Source of the DNA: Blastocatellia bacterium
GTDB taxonomy: Bacteria > Acidobacteriota > Blastocatellia > Chloracidobacteriales > JADJPF01
Length of the DNA stretch: 64,000 nt
Direction of reading: 5' to 3'
Assembly (NCBI GenBank): GCA_016713405.1
Contig: JADJPF010000029.1
Location: 7,041-71,040 of the forward strand
The notes below the pieces were generated by a model, which saw only the letters and a program-made list of their open reading frames with translations, was not told the origin of the DNA and searched no databases. Shown here piece after piece: positions 36,659 to 46,463 of the stretch. Within the stretch, counting starts at the first letter, position 1; every line of letters starts with the position of its first letter. The position numbers and the translations under genes were made by a program.

Positions 36659-38386
36659 ATGTCTAACACTCACGAAAATTTATCAAACATGCAAGAAACA
36701 CAATTTACACAAGAACAACTTCACAAATTAGCAGAAATGATTTTTCCTCATCATCAAGAATTACCATCATTGCAAGAATTAGATGAAAAATACCCTCCAA
36801 GAAATTTACCTGAAGGTGCAATAGTTAATCGTGTAGGCCCTAGTCCTACAGGAATGATGCACATTGGCGGACTTTATGTAGCACTAGTCAACCAACGGTT
36901 AGCTAAACAAACTAATGGGATATTTTTCTTACGTATAGAAGATACTGACACCAAAAGAAGTATTAAAGAAGCTTACCCAACAATTATAAATTCATTAATG
37001 GATTATGGAGTAACTCCCGATGAAGGCCCGGTAAGGGCTGATGATGGCAGTTATATAGAGCGTGGTGGCTACGGCCCTTATGTTCAAACAGCCAGAAAAG
37101 CTATTTATCATGCCTGTGCTTTTGACATGCTATGTCGTGGTGTAATGTATCCTTGTTTTATGTCAGAAACGGACTTAGAACAAATTAGAGAAGAACAGAA
37201 AGCGGCAGACATTCGCACAGGAATTTATGGCGAGTGGGCAAAAAGTCGCCAACTTTCTTTTGATGAGATAGAGGAAAAATTAAAATCAAACACACCCTAT
37301 GTTTTACGCCTACGCGCTCCTAAAATGGATACAGAAACCATCAGTTGGGAAGATAAAATTAGAGGTATTTTAAGCCTACCACATAATATTATTGATACAG
37401 TGCTTATTAAGTCAGATGGGATTCCTACATATCATTTTGCACATTTAGTTGACGATCATTTTATGCGTACAACTCATATTATTCGTGCAGATGAATGGAT
37501 TTCCTCCGTCCCACTACATTTACAACTGTTTTCATTAATGAATTGGCCGCCCCCACAATATACGCATGTTTCTGCAATTCAAAAACTTAGTGAAACAGGA
37601 GGAAAAAGAAAACTTTCTAAGCGTCATGACCCTGAAGCTGATGTGCAATATTACTGGGAAAGGGGTTTTCCTCGACAAGCTGTAATAGAATATTTACTTA
37701 ATTTAGCAAATTCTGATTTTGAAGATTGGCGTAGAGCTAATCCTACAGCAGATTATAAAGAATTTACTGTAGCATTAGAAAAAATGGGACAAGCCGGAGC
37801 CTTAGCCGACTTAGTAAAACTAGAAAGTATTAGCCGAGAGATTTTAGCTAAAATGGATGTTAATGAGCTTTATAAACTAGCTTTTTATTGGGCAAGTGCT
37901 TATGACGCAGAGCTAGCAGAAGAAATGGCTAAAGATCCAGAATATACTTGTTTAGCATTAAATGTTGAACGAGGTGGAGAAAAAGGAGCTAATCGCTTAG
38001 CTACTTTCCTAGACCTACGCGCCCAACTTGCACCATTTTATGATCGATTTTTACCAGAAGTTAGCCAACTTCCATTTGCTACAAATGTTTCTTTAGAAGA
38101 TCGTAAACAAATTTTAAGTTTAATTAAGGAAACTTACAAAATTGATTTTTCTTCTGAACAATCTTTTGAGAATATTAAGAAAATTGCTACTGATTTAGGC
38201 TTTGCAGCAGCAGTAAAAGACTATAAGAAAAATCCTACTGCTTATAAAGGTCATGTTGGTGATGTTGCAGGAGTTATTAGAGTAGCAATGTTTGGGAGTA
38301 GTCGTTCACCGGAATTAGGTTGGTTAATGAGAGTTTTGGGTAAAGAAACGCTAGCGGCTCGTTGTGATCGTGTTATTAATAGTTAG
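36659..38386 (+). CDS. gltX: Glutamyl-tRNA synthetase-like protein
   Basis: A 575-residue class I aminoacyl-tRNA synthetase that charges tRNA with glutamate. VGPSPTGMMHIGG (59-71) contains the HIGH-type motif and GGKRKLSKRHD (314-324) the KMSKS-type motif KLSKR; IEDTDTKRS (93-101) is a GluRS signature. It has a longer head than usual GluRS (about 50 extra residues before the motif region) and a normal anticodon-binding end. No strong ribosome binding site is seen before the ATG at 36659; a later ATG at 36689 is possible. Whether it is discriminating (Glu only) cannot be told. A strong terminator follows, and tRNA-Ser lies beyond it on the other strand. Confidence 0.92.
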   Translation: MSNTHENLSNMQETQFTQEQLHKLAEMIFPHHQELPSLQELDEKYPPRNLPEGAIVNRVGPSPTGMMHIGGLYVALVNQRLAKQTNGIFFLRIEDTDTKRSIKEAYPTIINSLMDYGVTPDEGPVRADDGSYIERGGYGPYVQTARKAIYHACAFDMLCRGVMYPCFMSETDLEQIREEQKAADIRTGIYGEWAKSRQLSFDEIEEKLKSNTPYVLRLRAPKMDTETISWEDKIRGILSLPHNIIDTVLIKSDGIPTYHFAHLVDDHFMRTTHIIRADEWISSVPLHLQLFSLMNWPPPQYTHVSAIQKLSETGGKRKLSKRHDPEADVQYYWERGFPRQAVIEYLLNLANSDFEDWRRANPTADYKEFTVALEKMGQAGALADLVKLESISREILAKMDVNELYKLAFYWASAYDAELAEEMAKDPEYTCLALNVERGGEKGANRLATFLDLRAQLAPFYDRFLPEVSQLPFATNVSLEDRKQILSLIKETYKIDFSSEQSFENIKKIATDLGFAAAVKDYKKNPTAYKGHVGDVAGVIRVAMFGSSRSPELGWLMRVLGKETLAARCDRVINS

Positions 38387-38406
38387 AAAATTTTTTAGCA
38401 ATAAGC

Positions 38407-38438
38407 AAAAAAGCAAGCCCAAAAAGGCTTGCTTTTTT
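38407..38438 (+). terminator. Terminator after gltX, 13-bp stem
   Basis: AAAAAAGCAAGCC (38407-38419) pairs perfectly with GGCTTGCTTTTTT (38426-38438), ending in a T run. Confidence 0.85.
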
Positions 38439-38448
38439 ATTTATAAAA

Positions 38449-38538
38449 CGGAGGAGGAGGGATTCGAACCCTCGGTACAGGTTTACCCCGTACAACGGTT
38501 TAGCAAACCGTCGCCTTAAGCCGCTCGGCCACCCCTCC
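38449..38538 (-). tRNA. tRNA-Ser (anticodon GCU)
   Basis: Folds as a type II tRNA on the minus strand. Acceptor GGAGGGG pairs with CTCCTCC (one G-U), discriminator G. The anticodon loop centres on TTTGCTAAA, so anticodon GCU reads AGC/AGU serine codons. A long variable arm follows and the T arm has GAGGG-TTCGAAT-CCCTC. CCA is not encoded. It is transcribed opposite to gltX. Confidence 0.95.
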
Positions 38539-38769
38539 GAAAGCTATTTAGATTGTTTTTCTGCAAAGCAAAAGTATGCTTCAAAGCCAACTAATGTGTC
38601 AAGGCGTTTATTACAAAAATCTAGCTAAGTTTTTGCTGAATTTTTTATAATCTTGAAAAAATATAAGTCTATTACCTAAAATTTATTTCAACTTTACCTA
38701 GAGATACTTTATAGATATAATTCGGTAACTCACAAGCAAAAATAATTTGACCCCAGAAAGGTTTCTTTC

Positions 38770-40707
38770 ATGAAGAAGTGTTCAAAGTGTCCCGAGGTTT
38801 ATTCCGACATGATGCACTTCTGCCCAAATGATGGAAATCCTTTAACTCCTATAGCTTCACAAGACCCTTTTATTAATAGTGTTTTAGATGGGAAATACCT
38901 AATAGAAGAATCTATTGGTAAAGGTGGAATGGGACTAGTTTACCGAGCTAAACACGTCAATTTTAATCGTCTATTTGCTATTAAAATACTTAAAAATGAG
39001 CTTGTATCTGATCCGCAAGCAATAAAACGCTTTCGTAATGAAGCTAATGCTGCTGGTATGATTCGACATCCTAATGCTATTACTATTTCAGATTTTAATA
39101 TTACTAATGATGGTACAGCTTATTTAGTAATGGATTATGTCGAAGGAAAATCACTTAGAGATATTCTTAAAAAAGAAGGAAGACAATCTTAGCGACGAAC
39201 TGTCAATTTAATTGCACAAGTAGCTGATGCAGCAGCAGCAGCACATCGTAAAGGTATCATTCACCGAGACTTAAAACCAGATAATATAATGGTAGAAGAT
39301 TTAGAAGACCAAAGCGAAATGGTAAGAGTTCTAGATTTTGGGATTGCTAAACTTAGTCAAAATCCTGCTTATAGTGAAAATATTACTGTTGGAGGTGCCA
39401 TTTTAGGTTCTCCTTATTATATGTCTCCAGAACAATGCGATGGACGACATTTAGATAATCGGTCAGATATTTATTCTATAGGAATAATTCTTTATGAATT
39501 GCTAGTTGGTAAAGTGCCTTTTCGCGCTCAGACACCTTGGGGGCTTGTTAAAATGCACTGTTCAACGCCTCCAACACCAATACGCAATCATAGAGCAGAT
39601 ATTCCTCCAGCTTTAGAAGCCGCAATATTAAAAGCTTTAGCTAAAGATCCAAAAGATCGTCAACAATCAGCTTTGGAGTTAAAAAAGGAGCTAGAAGCAG
39701 CTTTAAATGCCACAATGGTAAACACTCCTAATGTTCAACCTGTAATGGCAAGTCCTGTGATGGCAAAGCCTGTAAACAATACTGGTCAAAACCAACAATC
39801 TATGGAAGTAGATCCTTTAGGAACTAAACCCTTAAATAACTTAGCTAACATTGCACAACAAGAACCATCCAATGTTTTAGAGCAGCAAAAGCTAGAAGCT
39901 CTAGCCAAAGAATTAGAGGCAGAAATTAGCCAAATTCGGGCTAGAAAAGATAGTTCAGGAGGGCTTAAAAGTGCGCCATTAAGAGATACATCTAAAAGTA
40001 TTCTTAATGATATAGCTTCGGAATTAGCCGAGGATTTAAGCACATATGATCCTAAAAAAGCAGCTTTGGCTAATCAATATAATGCTAGCAAGTCACCTAA
40101 TGCTATATCACCTAATCCAGCTATTAAGCCTTCATTAATAAGCTCTTATACTACCAATCCTCATAGTAAAATTGAACCGTATTCAGTTCCTACAACAACG
40201 CCACATTCAGCCATTAGTGCTACTTTAGTGGAAAAATCGCCTTCTCCATCACAAATGTTAGCAACTACTTCTGAACCGCTTGATATTGCAGAAGAGTTTT
40301 CTTTAGCCTTACCAGAAATGGTAGAAGATGTTTTAATGAGTGTTTCAGAAACTATATTGACAAAAACAGAGGTTTTATCTCAACGTGTAGCACAAGAAGC
40401 CGCTATTGCTGCACAAACATTAATGGCAGAAGCTAAAATGAGAATGCAAAATCCTGTTGATCCAGCTAACTTAGCTACTAACCCAGCCTATCAAAATTCT
40501 AATATAAATAGCTCATCTCCTAGAAATTTAAGTAATAATTCAAATCTTAACCCATCAGATCGAACTGTAAGTAGACCTATACCAGGACTTGTAGAAAAAG
40601 AAGTTAAAAGTGATAGTGAGTTTAAGAAACAACTAATGTATATAGCTGGAGGGACTTTATTACTTATCACTGTTATTTGGTTAATTAGTAGTTTTTTTAG
40701 AGACTAG
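38770..40707 (+). pseudogene. Zinc-ribbon Ser/Thr kinase interrupted by one TAG codon
   Basis: Reads as one 645-codon kinase with an in-frame TAG at 39190-39192. Before the stop: a zinc-ribbon-like KKCSKCPEVYSDMMHFCPNDG (residues 2-22), then the kinase start IGKGGMGLVYRA (49-60), lysine 72, and VMDYVEGKSLRDILKK. After the stop: GIIHRDLKPDN, VLDFGIAKL, SPYYMSPEQCDG, the remaining kinase lobe, a long low-complexity Asn/Ser/Pro-rich region, and one C-terminal membrane helix (KQLMYIAGGTLLLITVIWLI). Both halves carry essential motifs, so neither alone is active. A single base change or an error explains it; all else is well preserved. The break lies between the hinge and the catalytic loop. Confidence 0.85.
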
Positions 40708-40761
40708 CATTTTTAGAACCTTTCCTTATTTTAAGTAACATAAATTAATTTTGGAGAAGCT

Positions 40762-41248
40762 ATGTTTACGATTGAAGCAACAATAGAGAAAACCTATCAC
40801 CTATCAGCAGAGAAACAAAAGGTATTTGAATTTTTTTCTGAGCCAACCAATTTTGCTACCTATATGCCAGAAATTATTCATTCTGTAGCGGTAAAAAATA
40901 ACGACCATTCTCTTTGGACAATAAAAAGTTGAGCTTACATCTTCTTCATCAATAACAGTTAAATTAGACATGGTTAAAAAGATTGTAGGGACAGGTTTAG
41001 TTAAATATACTCCAGCCAAAGAAACACAAGATTATTTGGGGATTAATGTAAAACTAACTGAAAAGCAAAACACTACAGACGTTGACTTTAGCTTAGATAT
41101 TAAGCTAGAACGAAGTAGCGGTTTTGAAATACACTCTTTAGCACCTTTTTTAGGCGAAAGAGCTATCAATAAGTTAGTTGTAAGCCAAGGTCAAGACCAT
41201 GTTGACGGCTTTATTAAAAAGGCAGAAAAGCAAACACATAAGAAATAA
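40762..41248 (+). pseudogene. SRPBCC-fold (CoxG/polyketide cyclase-like) protein, frameshifted
   Basis: About 160 residues. It opens MFTIEATIEKTYHLSAEKQKVFEFFSEPTNFATYMPEII, a typical SRPBCC hydrophobic-ligand-binding start, and continues VAVKNNDHSLWTIK. A surplus A in the A run near 40926 shifts the frame; deleting it restores IKVELTSSSSITVKLDMVKK and the rest (DFSLDIKLERSSGFEIHSLAPFLG) to the stop. The CoxG/START-like family binds lipids or cofactors; the ligand is unknown. GGAGAAG precedes the ATG. It lies 50 bases after the kinase gene on the same strand. Confidence 0.75.
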
Positions 41249-41260
41249 TTTATTTTTAAT

Positions 41261-42001
41261 TTAATTTTTATAATTATTAAGAAATTTATCGCGGTAATTT
41301 CTACCTAAGCTTAACTCAGTTTTATCTTGCAAAATTAATAGATAATCCCCATGTGACCAAGGGACTAGCTCTTTAATAAAGTCTATTCTAACGATGTAAG
41401 ATCTATGGATACGAGCAAAGATCTCTGAGTTAAGTTGTTGTTCTAGTGCGTTCATTGTTTCACGGTAGAGATATTTATCTTTACCAACATGAATTTGTAC
41501 ATATTTTTCTTCTGCTTCTATCCAATTTATTTCATCAGTTTTAATAAAAACAATTTTACCAGCAGTTTTTATTAGTAGTCTTTGTAAGTAATTAGGCTGT
41601 TTTTTTAGTTGTAATAAAAGATTTGTTAGCTGTTGGTATTGATTATTTTGGCTATTTTGTTTATTTACACGCTCAAGTGCTTTTTGAAAACGCTCTTCGT
41701 CAAATGGTTTTAGCAAGTAATCTAGCGCATTTACTTCAAAAGCCTTTACAGCATATTCATCATAAGCTGTTGTAAAAATAACTGCTGGCATAATGGTTTT
41801 GTCTAAAGCTTGTAAAACTTCAAAACCTGTTAGCCCAGGCATTTGAATATCAAGAAAAATTAAATCAGGTTGAAGCTGTTCAATAAGATTTACCGCTTCT
41901 AGCCCATTGCTAGCTTCACCAATAATTTCTACCTCGTCAGCTAGAAAAGTACGGATCTTTTTTCTAGCTGGTAGTTCATCATCTATAATTATTACTCTCA
42001 T
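41261..42001 (-). CDS. LytTR-family response regulator
   Basis: A 246-residue LytR/AlgR-type regulator. The receiver domain begins MRVIIIDDELPARKKI, with phospho-acceptor Asp51 in LIFLDIQMPG, and ends near residue 120; a LytTR DNA-binding domain follows (about 140-246: RLLIKTAGKIVFIKTDEINWI, KYLYRETMNALEQQL and FARIHRSYIV). It starts 3 bases after the upstream kinase gene's stop codon, so the two form a coupled pair, controlling a probable envelope or quorum function. The acyltransferase upstream may be a target or just a neighbour. Confidence 0.92.
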   Translation of the reverse strand: MRVIIIDDELPARKKIRTFLADEVEIIGEASNGLEAVNLIEQLQPDLIFLDIQMPGLTGFEVLQALDKTIMPAVIFTTAYDEYAVKAFEVNALDYLLKPFDEERFQKALERVNKQNSQNNQYQQLTNLLLQLKKQPNYLQRLLIKTAGKIVFIKTDEINWIEAEEKYVQIHVGKDKYLYRETMNALEQQLNSEIFARIHRSYIVRIDFIKELVPWSHGDYLLILQDKTELSLGRNYRDKFLNNYKN

Positions 42002-42004
42002 AAA

Positions 42005-43000
42005 TTATTTAACTATACTTAATTCTTTGACTGTTTCTTTAATATTTTCTAGTGGCAATTCAATTAAAACTTCTAGCCCAATATTAGCTTTATTTTCTAT
42101 ATTTAATTTATGTTGATTTCCATAAAGCTGTTTTAGCCTAGTTTGTATATTAGATAAGCCAACGCCTTGTTGAAAAATATCTTTTTCTCTATCCTTAATT
42201 CCTACACCATTATCTAAAACAGATAGAATTAGTTTTTCTTGTTCTCTATGAGCTTTAATAGTTATTTTATATTTATCTTTATCAGATAAGTCATTATGTT
42301 TGATAGAATTTTCTACTAATGGTTGTAGTAGCATACTTGGAACAAGTGCAGTTTGAAGATTAGCTGCAATATCAACCACTATATCTAGTTTATCAGGAAA
42401 CCTAGCTTTCATAATGTCTAAATAACTGGTTACAAACTCTAATTCCTGGTGTAACGATATTTTTTGACTATTTCCTTTTTCTAGCGTCATACGCAGAAAA
42501 TTACTTAATTTTACTAGCATTTTATCTGCTGCCCTAACATCTTCATACATCAAAGATGAAATCATATTTAGAGTATTAAATAAAAAATGTGGGTTGATTT
42601 GCGCTTTTAAGGCTTGTAGTTGAACTTGTGTTAACTGATTATCAAGTTGCGAGGCTTTTAACTCTAGTTCTGCTGTTTTTAGTTCTCGCTCTTTATTAGT
42701 TTGATAATAAACAATTGAATGATATGTAACTAAAACTAAAGTATACCAAATAAATTGTTTATGATATTCCATCAAAAATCTATAACGCATATCTCCATAA
42801 TCATAAAATCCTAGACTAAATAAACTATAAATAAATATTCTGGAAAACTTCATTAGAATAGTATGAAAAAATCCATAAACTATTGAGCCTGCTAAGTGAA
42901 TAAATAAATGTTTAGCTAGGTTTTGTTGGCAAATAGGAAAACGGTTTATTAGCCATAAAATGCCCGGTAGCAATAAAAAGCCTGAGTAAGCCCCTGTCAT
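42005..43000 (-). CDS. LytS/YpdA-type sensor histidine kinase
   Basis: A predicted membrane histidine kinase of the His_kinase (PF06580) type. The H-box has QINPHFLFNTLNM (His138), the N-box LLQPLVENSIKHND, and the G-box LDNGVGI ... GVGLSNIQTRL. Hydrophobic segments at the start (GFLLLPGILWLINRF, LFIHLAGSIVYGFF, WYTLVLVTYHSIVYY) anchor it. The gene pairs with the LytTR regulator just downstream. The true start is uncertain: the frame stays open upstream to about 43150 with another hydrophobic stretch (QWALIFIFATIIGLLNFSIV) but without an in-frame ATG, GTG or TTG. So the ATG at 43000 may be an internal start, or a start was lost. Confidence 0.85.
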   Translation of the reverse strand: MTGAYSGFLLLPGILWLINRFPICQQNLAKHLFIHLAGSIVYGFFHTILMKFSRIFIYSLFSLGFYDYGDMRYRFLMEYHKQFIWYTLVLVTYHSIVYYQTNKERELKTAELELKASQLDNQLTQVQLQALKAQINPHFLFNTLNMISSLMYEDVRAADKMLVKLSNFLRMTLEKGNSQKISLHQELEFVTSYLDIMKARFPDKLDIVVDIAANLQTALVPSMLLQPLVENSIKHNDLSDKDKYKITIKAHREQEKLILSVLDNGVGIKDREKDIFQQGVGLSNIQTRLKQLYGNQHKLNIENKANIGLEVLIELPLENIKETVKELSIVK

Positions 43001-43161
43001 TTCCCAGATAAGCGGATAATAAAAGGGGTTTTCGTCGCCAGAAGCTAAGTTTTCCGTATTAACTATACTAAAGTTAAGTAGTCCAATAATAGTAGCAAAA
43101 ATAAAAATTAATGCCCATTGTTTAATACTTATTGGCCTATTAGCATGTATAAAATTCTTAC

Positions 43162-44340
43162 TTAAACGCTATTTTTTGATAGCTGATATTGATTTGTTTC
43201 TTGAGTTTTTGTTAAGTTTTTTAAGCCAAAAACTAATCTTAAAAAGCCAATTCGTTTAATTAAAACTTCATAAGCTATAAAACAAGCTAAGAAAGTTAAT
43301 AAAAGCACAACACTATATTTTACAAGTATATGCGCTTGCCATTGAATAACATAGTAGCCAATAGCAATAATTATTGTTTGGTGCAATATATAAAAGGGAT
43401 AAGCCACTTCATTAGCATATTTTAGCCATTTACTATTAAAATTTAAGTACATTTGCCCGTAGCCAATAAAAGTAACTACCCAAAACCAGGCTACAATAAC
43501 TTTAATAACTTCCCAAGGTAAATCAAAATTAATTGGTAATTTGTAAGGAATAAAATAGATTAAATAAAATATTACTAAAGTCACAAGAGATATCGCTAGA
43601 TTTAACTTTCTTTGTGTCTTAAAAAGTTCCCAAAGGCTTGTATAAGAGAAAGAAATATAACCAAATAGGAAGAATAAAAAATAAAAAGTGAAATATGCCC
43701 AATCATTTATTAAATCATGTGTTTCACGTGGAAAGAAAGGTCTAAGCAAAAATTGAGTAAGAATTATTGGTATAACCCAAAGTAATAAGCCACCATTTCT
43801 ATTAGATAACTTAAAACATAATTCTAAAAATTTAGTGGAAGAAGGTTTTCTTAACCATAAAAAAATAGGTAATGCTATTAAAGAATAAACAAATAAATAA
43901 AGGATAAACCAAAGATGATGCCAGCTAAAACTACCTTTAGGATAAGGCATAAATTGAAAAACAGTAGAATAAAAATCTAAATAAGATGAGTATAGAGCGA
44001 TTTTTTCATAATAAATCTGTGGTGGAACTATGATAAACATCCCAAAAATTAGTGGAATTAATAAACGGTTACTTCGTTCTTTAGCGTAACTTGAAGCACT
44101 TCTACGGCCAAGTGCAAGATGTGTCCCTACTCCAGAAATAAATAATAGTAGCGGCATTCTCCATTGATGTAGCCAAACCATAATGGTTTCAAGGGTTTTA
44201 GAAGTTTCTTTGTTGGAAATATGCCAATCCCAACTAACAAACATCATTCCTGTGTGATAGAAAAACAAAATAACAATAGCTATTACTCTAAGCCAATCTA
44301 GTTCATAGCGTCGATCTAAATTATTTTTAGCCTCTAACAT
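43162..44340 (-). CDS. Acyltransferase family 3 membrane protein
   Basis: A 392-residue integral membrane protein with about ten hydrophobic segments, of the acyltransferase-3 family that modifies surface glycans, lipids or glucans (the MdoC/OpgC-like branch is a candidate). ELDWLRVIAIVILFFYHTGMMF (about 14-35, with the catalytic His), WRMPLLLFISGVGTHLALGRRS and RSNRLLIPLIFGM are the key motifs. It precedes the histidine kinase on the same strand and may be controlled by or share transcription with that pair. The substrate is not apparent. Confidence 0.9.
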   Translation of the reverse strand: MLEAKNNLDRRYELDWLRVIAIVILFFYHTGMMFVSWDWHISNKETSKTLETIMVWLHQWRMPLLLFISGVGTHLALGRRSASSYAKERSNRLLIPLIFGMFIIVPPQIYYEKIALYSSYLDFYSTVFQFMPYPKGSFSWHHLWFILYLFVYSLIALPIFLWLRKPSSTKFLELCFKLSNRNGGLLLWVIPIILTQFLLRPFFPRETHDLINDWAYFTFYFLFFLFGYISFSYTSLWELFKTQRKLNLAISLVTLVIFYLIYFIPYKLPINFDLPWEVIKVIVAWFWVVTFIGYGQMYLNFNSKWLKYANEVAYPFYILHQTIIIAIGYYVIQWQAHILVKYSVVLLLTFLACFIAYEVLIKRIGFLRLVFGLKNLTKTQETNQYQLSKNSV

Positions 44341-44484
44341 AGCAACTCCTAAAGCATAATTTTCTTAGGCTAAAGATAAATTGCTAAATGAAAAGAGGCT
44401 ATTTTTTTGTCATAAACTGCTAACATGTCGTCATCAACCGCTAAATTTTTGCCTTAAAAAGTCTAGACACAGTTTTAGTGATTA

Positions 44485-45276
44485 CTAATTTTGCAAAGCT
44501 AAAATTAATTCTGGAAGCCCTGCAAAAATCCATTCTGGGCGATAATCAACCAAATCTAGGTCAGATTCTTTGCTAATTCCTGTTAGCACCATAATGCTTG
44601 AAATACCTGCGCGTTTTGCTCCTAAAATATCGGTTTCTAAGCGATCTCCTAACGCGATAGTATTTTCTTTATTTGTTCCTAAACGAAGCATTGCTTGTTG
44701 GTACATTATTGGCTCAGGTTTACCAATAATTATTGGTTCAACTTCGCTAGCGGTTTTTAATGCTGCTAAAACTGCTCCATTGCCATGTACAACACCTCTT
44801 TCAGTTGGAAAAGTTGTATCAGGATTTGTCCCAATAAACTTGGCTCCAGCACGAATATTAAGCGTTGCTTGGGCAAGTTTTTCCCAACTCAGTCCCCGAT
44901 CCATACCACAAACAACATAGTCTGCTTGTCCCGTAGAAATTTCAAAACCTGCTTCCTTTAAAGGTTGTTTTAAGCCTTCTTCGCCAATTACAAAAACTTT
45001 TGAGCCTTCTGGAGCAAGTTCTTTTAAGTAAAGTGCTGTAGCTTGAGAAGAAGTTAAAACCTCTTCTTTACGCACACTAACACCCATTGAGGCAAGTTTT
45101 TCCTGAAATTGCTCAGCCGTTTTACTAGCATTATTTGTTGCTAAAACAAAAAGAATATTGCGTTTGCGTAACAAGTCAAAAAACTCTATTAGTCCTGGTA
45201 ATGGCTCAGTATCGTGCCAAAGCACACCATCCATATCAATAATTAATGCGGCTAAATCATTTAATTTACTGGTCAT
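44485..45276 (-). CDS. HAD-IIA family phosphatase (NagD-like)
   Basis: A 263-residue HAD-superfamily phosphatase, similar to NagD and phosphoglycolate or 4-nitrophenyl phosphatases. LIIDMDGVLW (11-20) holds the nucleophile Asp14 and acid Asp16; FVLATNNASKTAEQFQEKL (motif II threonine/serine), IIIGKPEPIMYQQAM (motif III lysine) and IALGDRLETDILGAKRAG (motif IV acidic pair) follow. The ATG at 45276 overlaps the rpiA stop codon in an ATGA arrangement, so I prefer it to a start seven codons upstream. Coupling to rpiA suggests removal of a sugar-phosphate by-product, which is inference. Confidence 0.9.
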   Translation of the reverse strand: MTSKLNDLAALIIDMDGVLWHDTEPLPGLIEFFDLLRKRNILFVLATNNASKTAEQFQEKLASMGVSVRKEEVLTSSQATALYLKELAPEGSKVFVIGEEGLKQPLKEAGFEISTGQADYVVCGMDRGLSWEKLAQATLNIRAGAKFIGTNPDTTFPTERGVVHGNGAVLAALKTASEVEPIIIGKPEPIMYQQAMLRLGTNKENTIALGDRLETDILGAKRAGISSIMVLTGISKESDLDLVDYRPEWIFAGLPELILALQN

Positions 45277-45956
45277 TGTCGCTCCCGAACCGTGCATTCA
45301 CCATTTGAATGACCCATAATTAAAGTATGAGCTAAGTTGATAAATAGACCGACTTCTACAACACCAGGTATCATTTTAAGAGTTTTTTCTAGTTCAGGTG
45401 CATTTTCAATTGGGTAAAAATCGCAGTCTAAAATATAGTTTCCATTATCGGTTACATAATTTTGACCATCGCGTTGACGAACCGTATATTTACCACCCAT
45501 TGAAGTAACTCGATTTGCTACAACTTCCCAACCAAATTTTACTACCTCAACAGGTAGTGGAAATTTACCTAATTTTTCTACTACTTTATTAGGGTCAACA
45601 ATACAAATTTGACGCTTGGTAATTGATGCAACTACTTTTTCTCGTAAAAGTGCGCCGCCGCCACCTTTTAACATATTAAAATCAGCATCAATTTCATCTG
45701 CTCCATCAATTGTAATATCTAGTTGATTTACTTCATTAAAGCCAACCAACTTGATTCCTAACTCTTTAGCTAATGTTGCAGATGCTTCAGATGTCGGGAT
45801 TGCAACAATGTTTAAGCCTTCTTTAACACGTTCTCCTAGACGTAAAATAGCAAACCTAGCTGTAGAACCTGTGCCTAAGCCTACAGCCATTCCATCAGCC
45901 ACTAAATTAGCAGCATAAGTTCCTGATACCGCTTTAGGATCTTGTTCAGTTGACAT
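45273..45956 (-). CDS. rpiA: Ribose-5-phosphate isomerase A
   Basis: A 227-residue RpiA, interconverting ribose-5-phosphate and ribulose-5-phosphate in the pentose phosphate pathway. GLGTGSTARFAI (26-37), ITIDGADEID, and LKGGGGALLREKVVA are the substrate loop and catalytic motifs, including the base in the GADE stretch. AAGGAGTGG lies about 7 bases before the ATG. Length and motifs are normal. The HAD gene begins inside its stop codon, so both are on one transcript. Confidence 0.95.
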   Translation of the reverse strand: MSTEQDPKAVSGTYAANLVADGMAVGLGTGSTARFAILRLGERVKEGLNIVAIPTSEASATLAKELGIKLVGFNEVNQLDITIDGADEIDADFNMLKGGGGALLREKVVASITKRQICIVDPNKVVEKLGKFPLPVEVVKFGWEVVANRVTSMGGKYTVRQRDGQNYVTDNGNYILDCDFYPIENAPELEKTLKMIPGVVEVGLFINLAHTLIMGHSNGECTVRERQ

Positions 45957-46257
45957 AAATTTCCACTCCTTAAAATTTTTATTTTTAGTGTAAATATATA
46001 GAAGGAAGTTATTTAGATTGCCCTAAATTGCCTAAAAAGTTGTGCAAGTATAGAGCAAAATGCTTATTATCTCTAGTTGCGCTTGCTAGGGTGCAATAAT
46101 AAATAAAAGGAAATTAATATGATAAAAATTAAAGTTGTAGAGTGTAAGAACAGATAAAGAAATGATTTAGAAAGAGAGTATAATTTTAGTATTTAAAACT
46201 AAAAAAGCTACCTTTTGTAAGTAGCTAGTAGCTCAATCAAGCATTAATTTTAAGAGG
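45957..46257. other. Intergenic region, no feature seen
   Basis: About 300 AT-rich bases between rpiA and tRNA-Leu. The rpiA promoter should lie here. I see no coding or structured element beyond a weak AGCTACCTTTT / AAGTAGCTAGTAGCT stretch near 46206-46232. Confidence 0.4.
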
Positions 46258-46344
46258 TGGCTCGGGCCGGACTCGAACCGGCACGCCAGTCACCCAGCAG
46301 CGGATTTTAAGTCCGCTATGTCTGCCAAATTCCATCACCGAGCC
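46258..46344 (-). tRNA. tRNA-Leu (anticodon UAA)
   Basis: Type II tRNA on the minus strand: acceptor GGCTCGG pairs with CCGAGCC, discriminator A; anticodon loop CTTAAAA gives UAA (leucine UUA/UUG); a variable arm with the sequence GCTGGGTGACTGGC region and the T arm GCCGG-TTCGAGT-CCGGC follow. No encoded CCA. Confidence 0.95.
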
Positions 46345-46463
46345 ATTACTTGTTGATTGAAGGCGACATTGTACATGCATATATCGCGCTTGGCTAGTCT
46401 TTTTAGCAGATTTTTTGCAAAATCCCGCTTTAACCTTATTTGCAAAATCAATTTTTAAGAAAA

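Noticed and set aside
44570..44920. Open frame antisense to the HAD phosphatase
   Set aside because: It fully overlaps a well-supported gene and matches no family.
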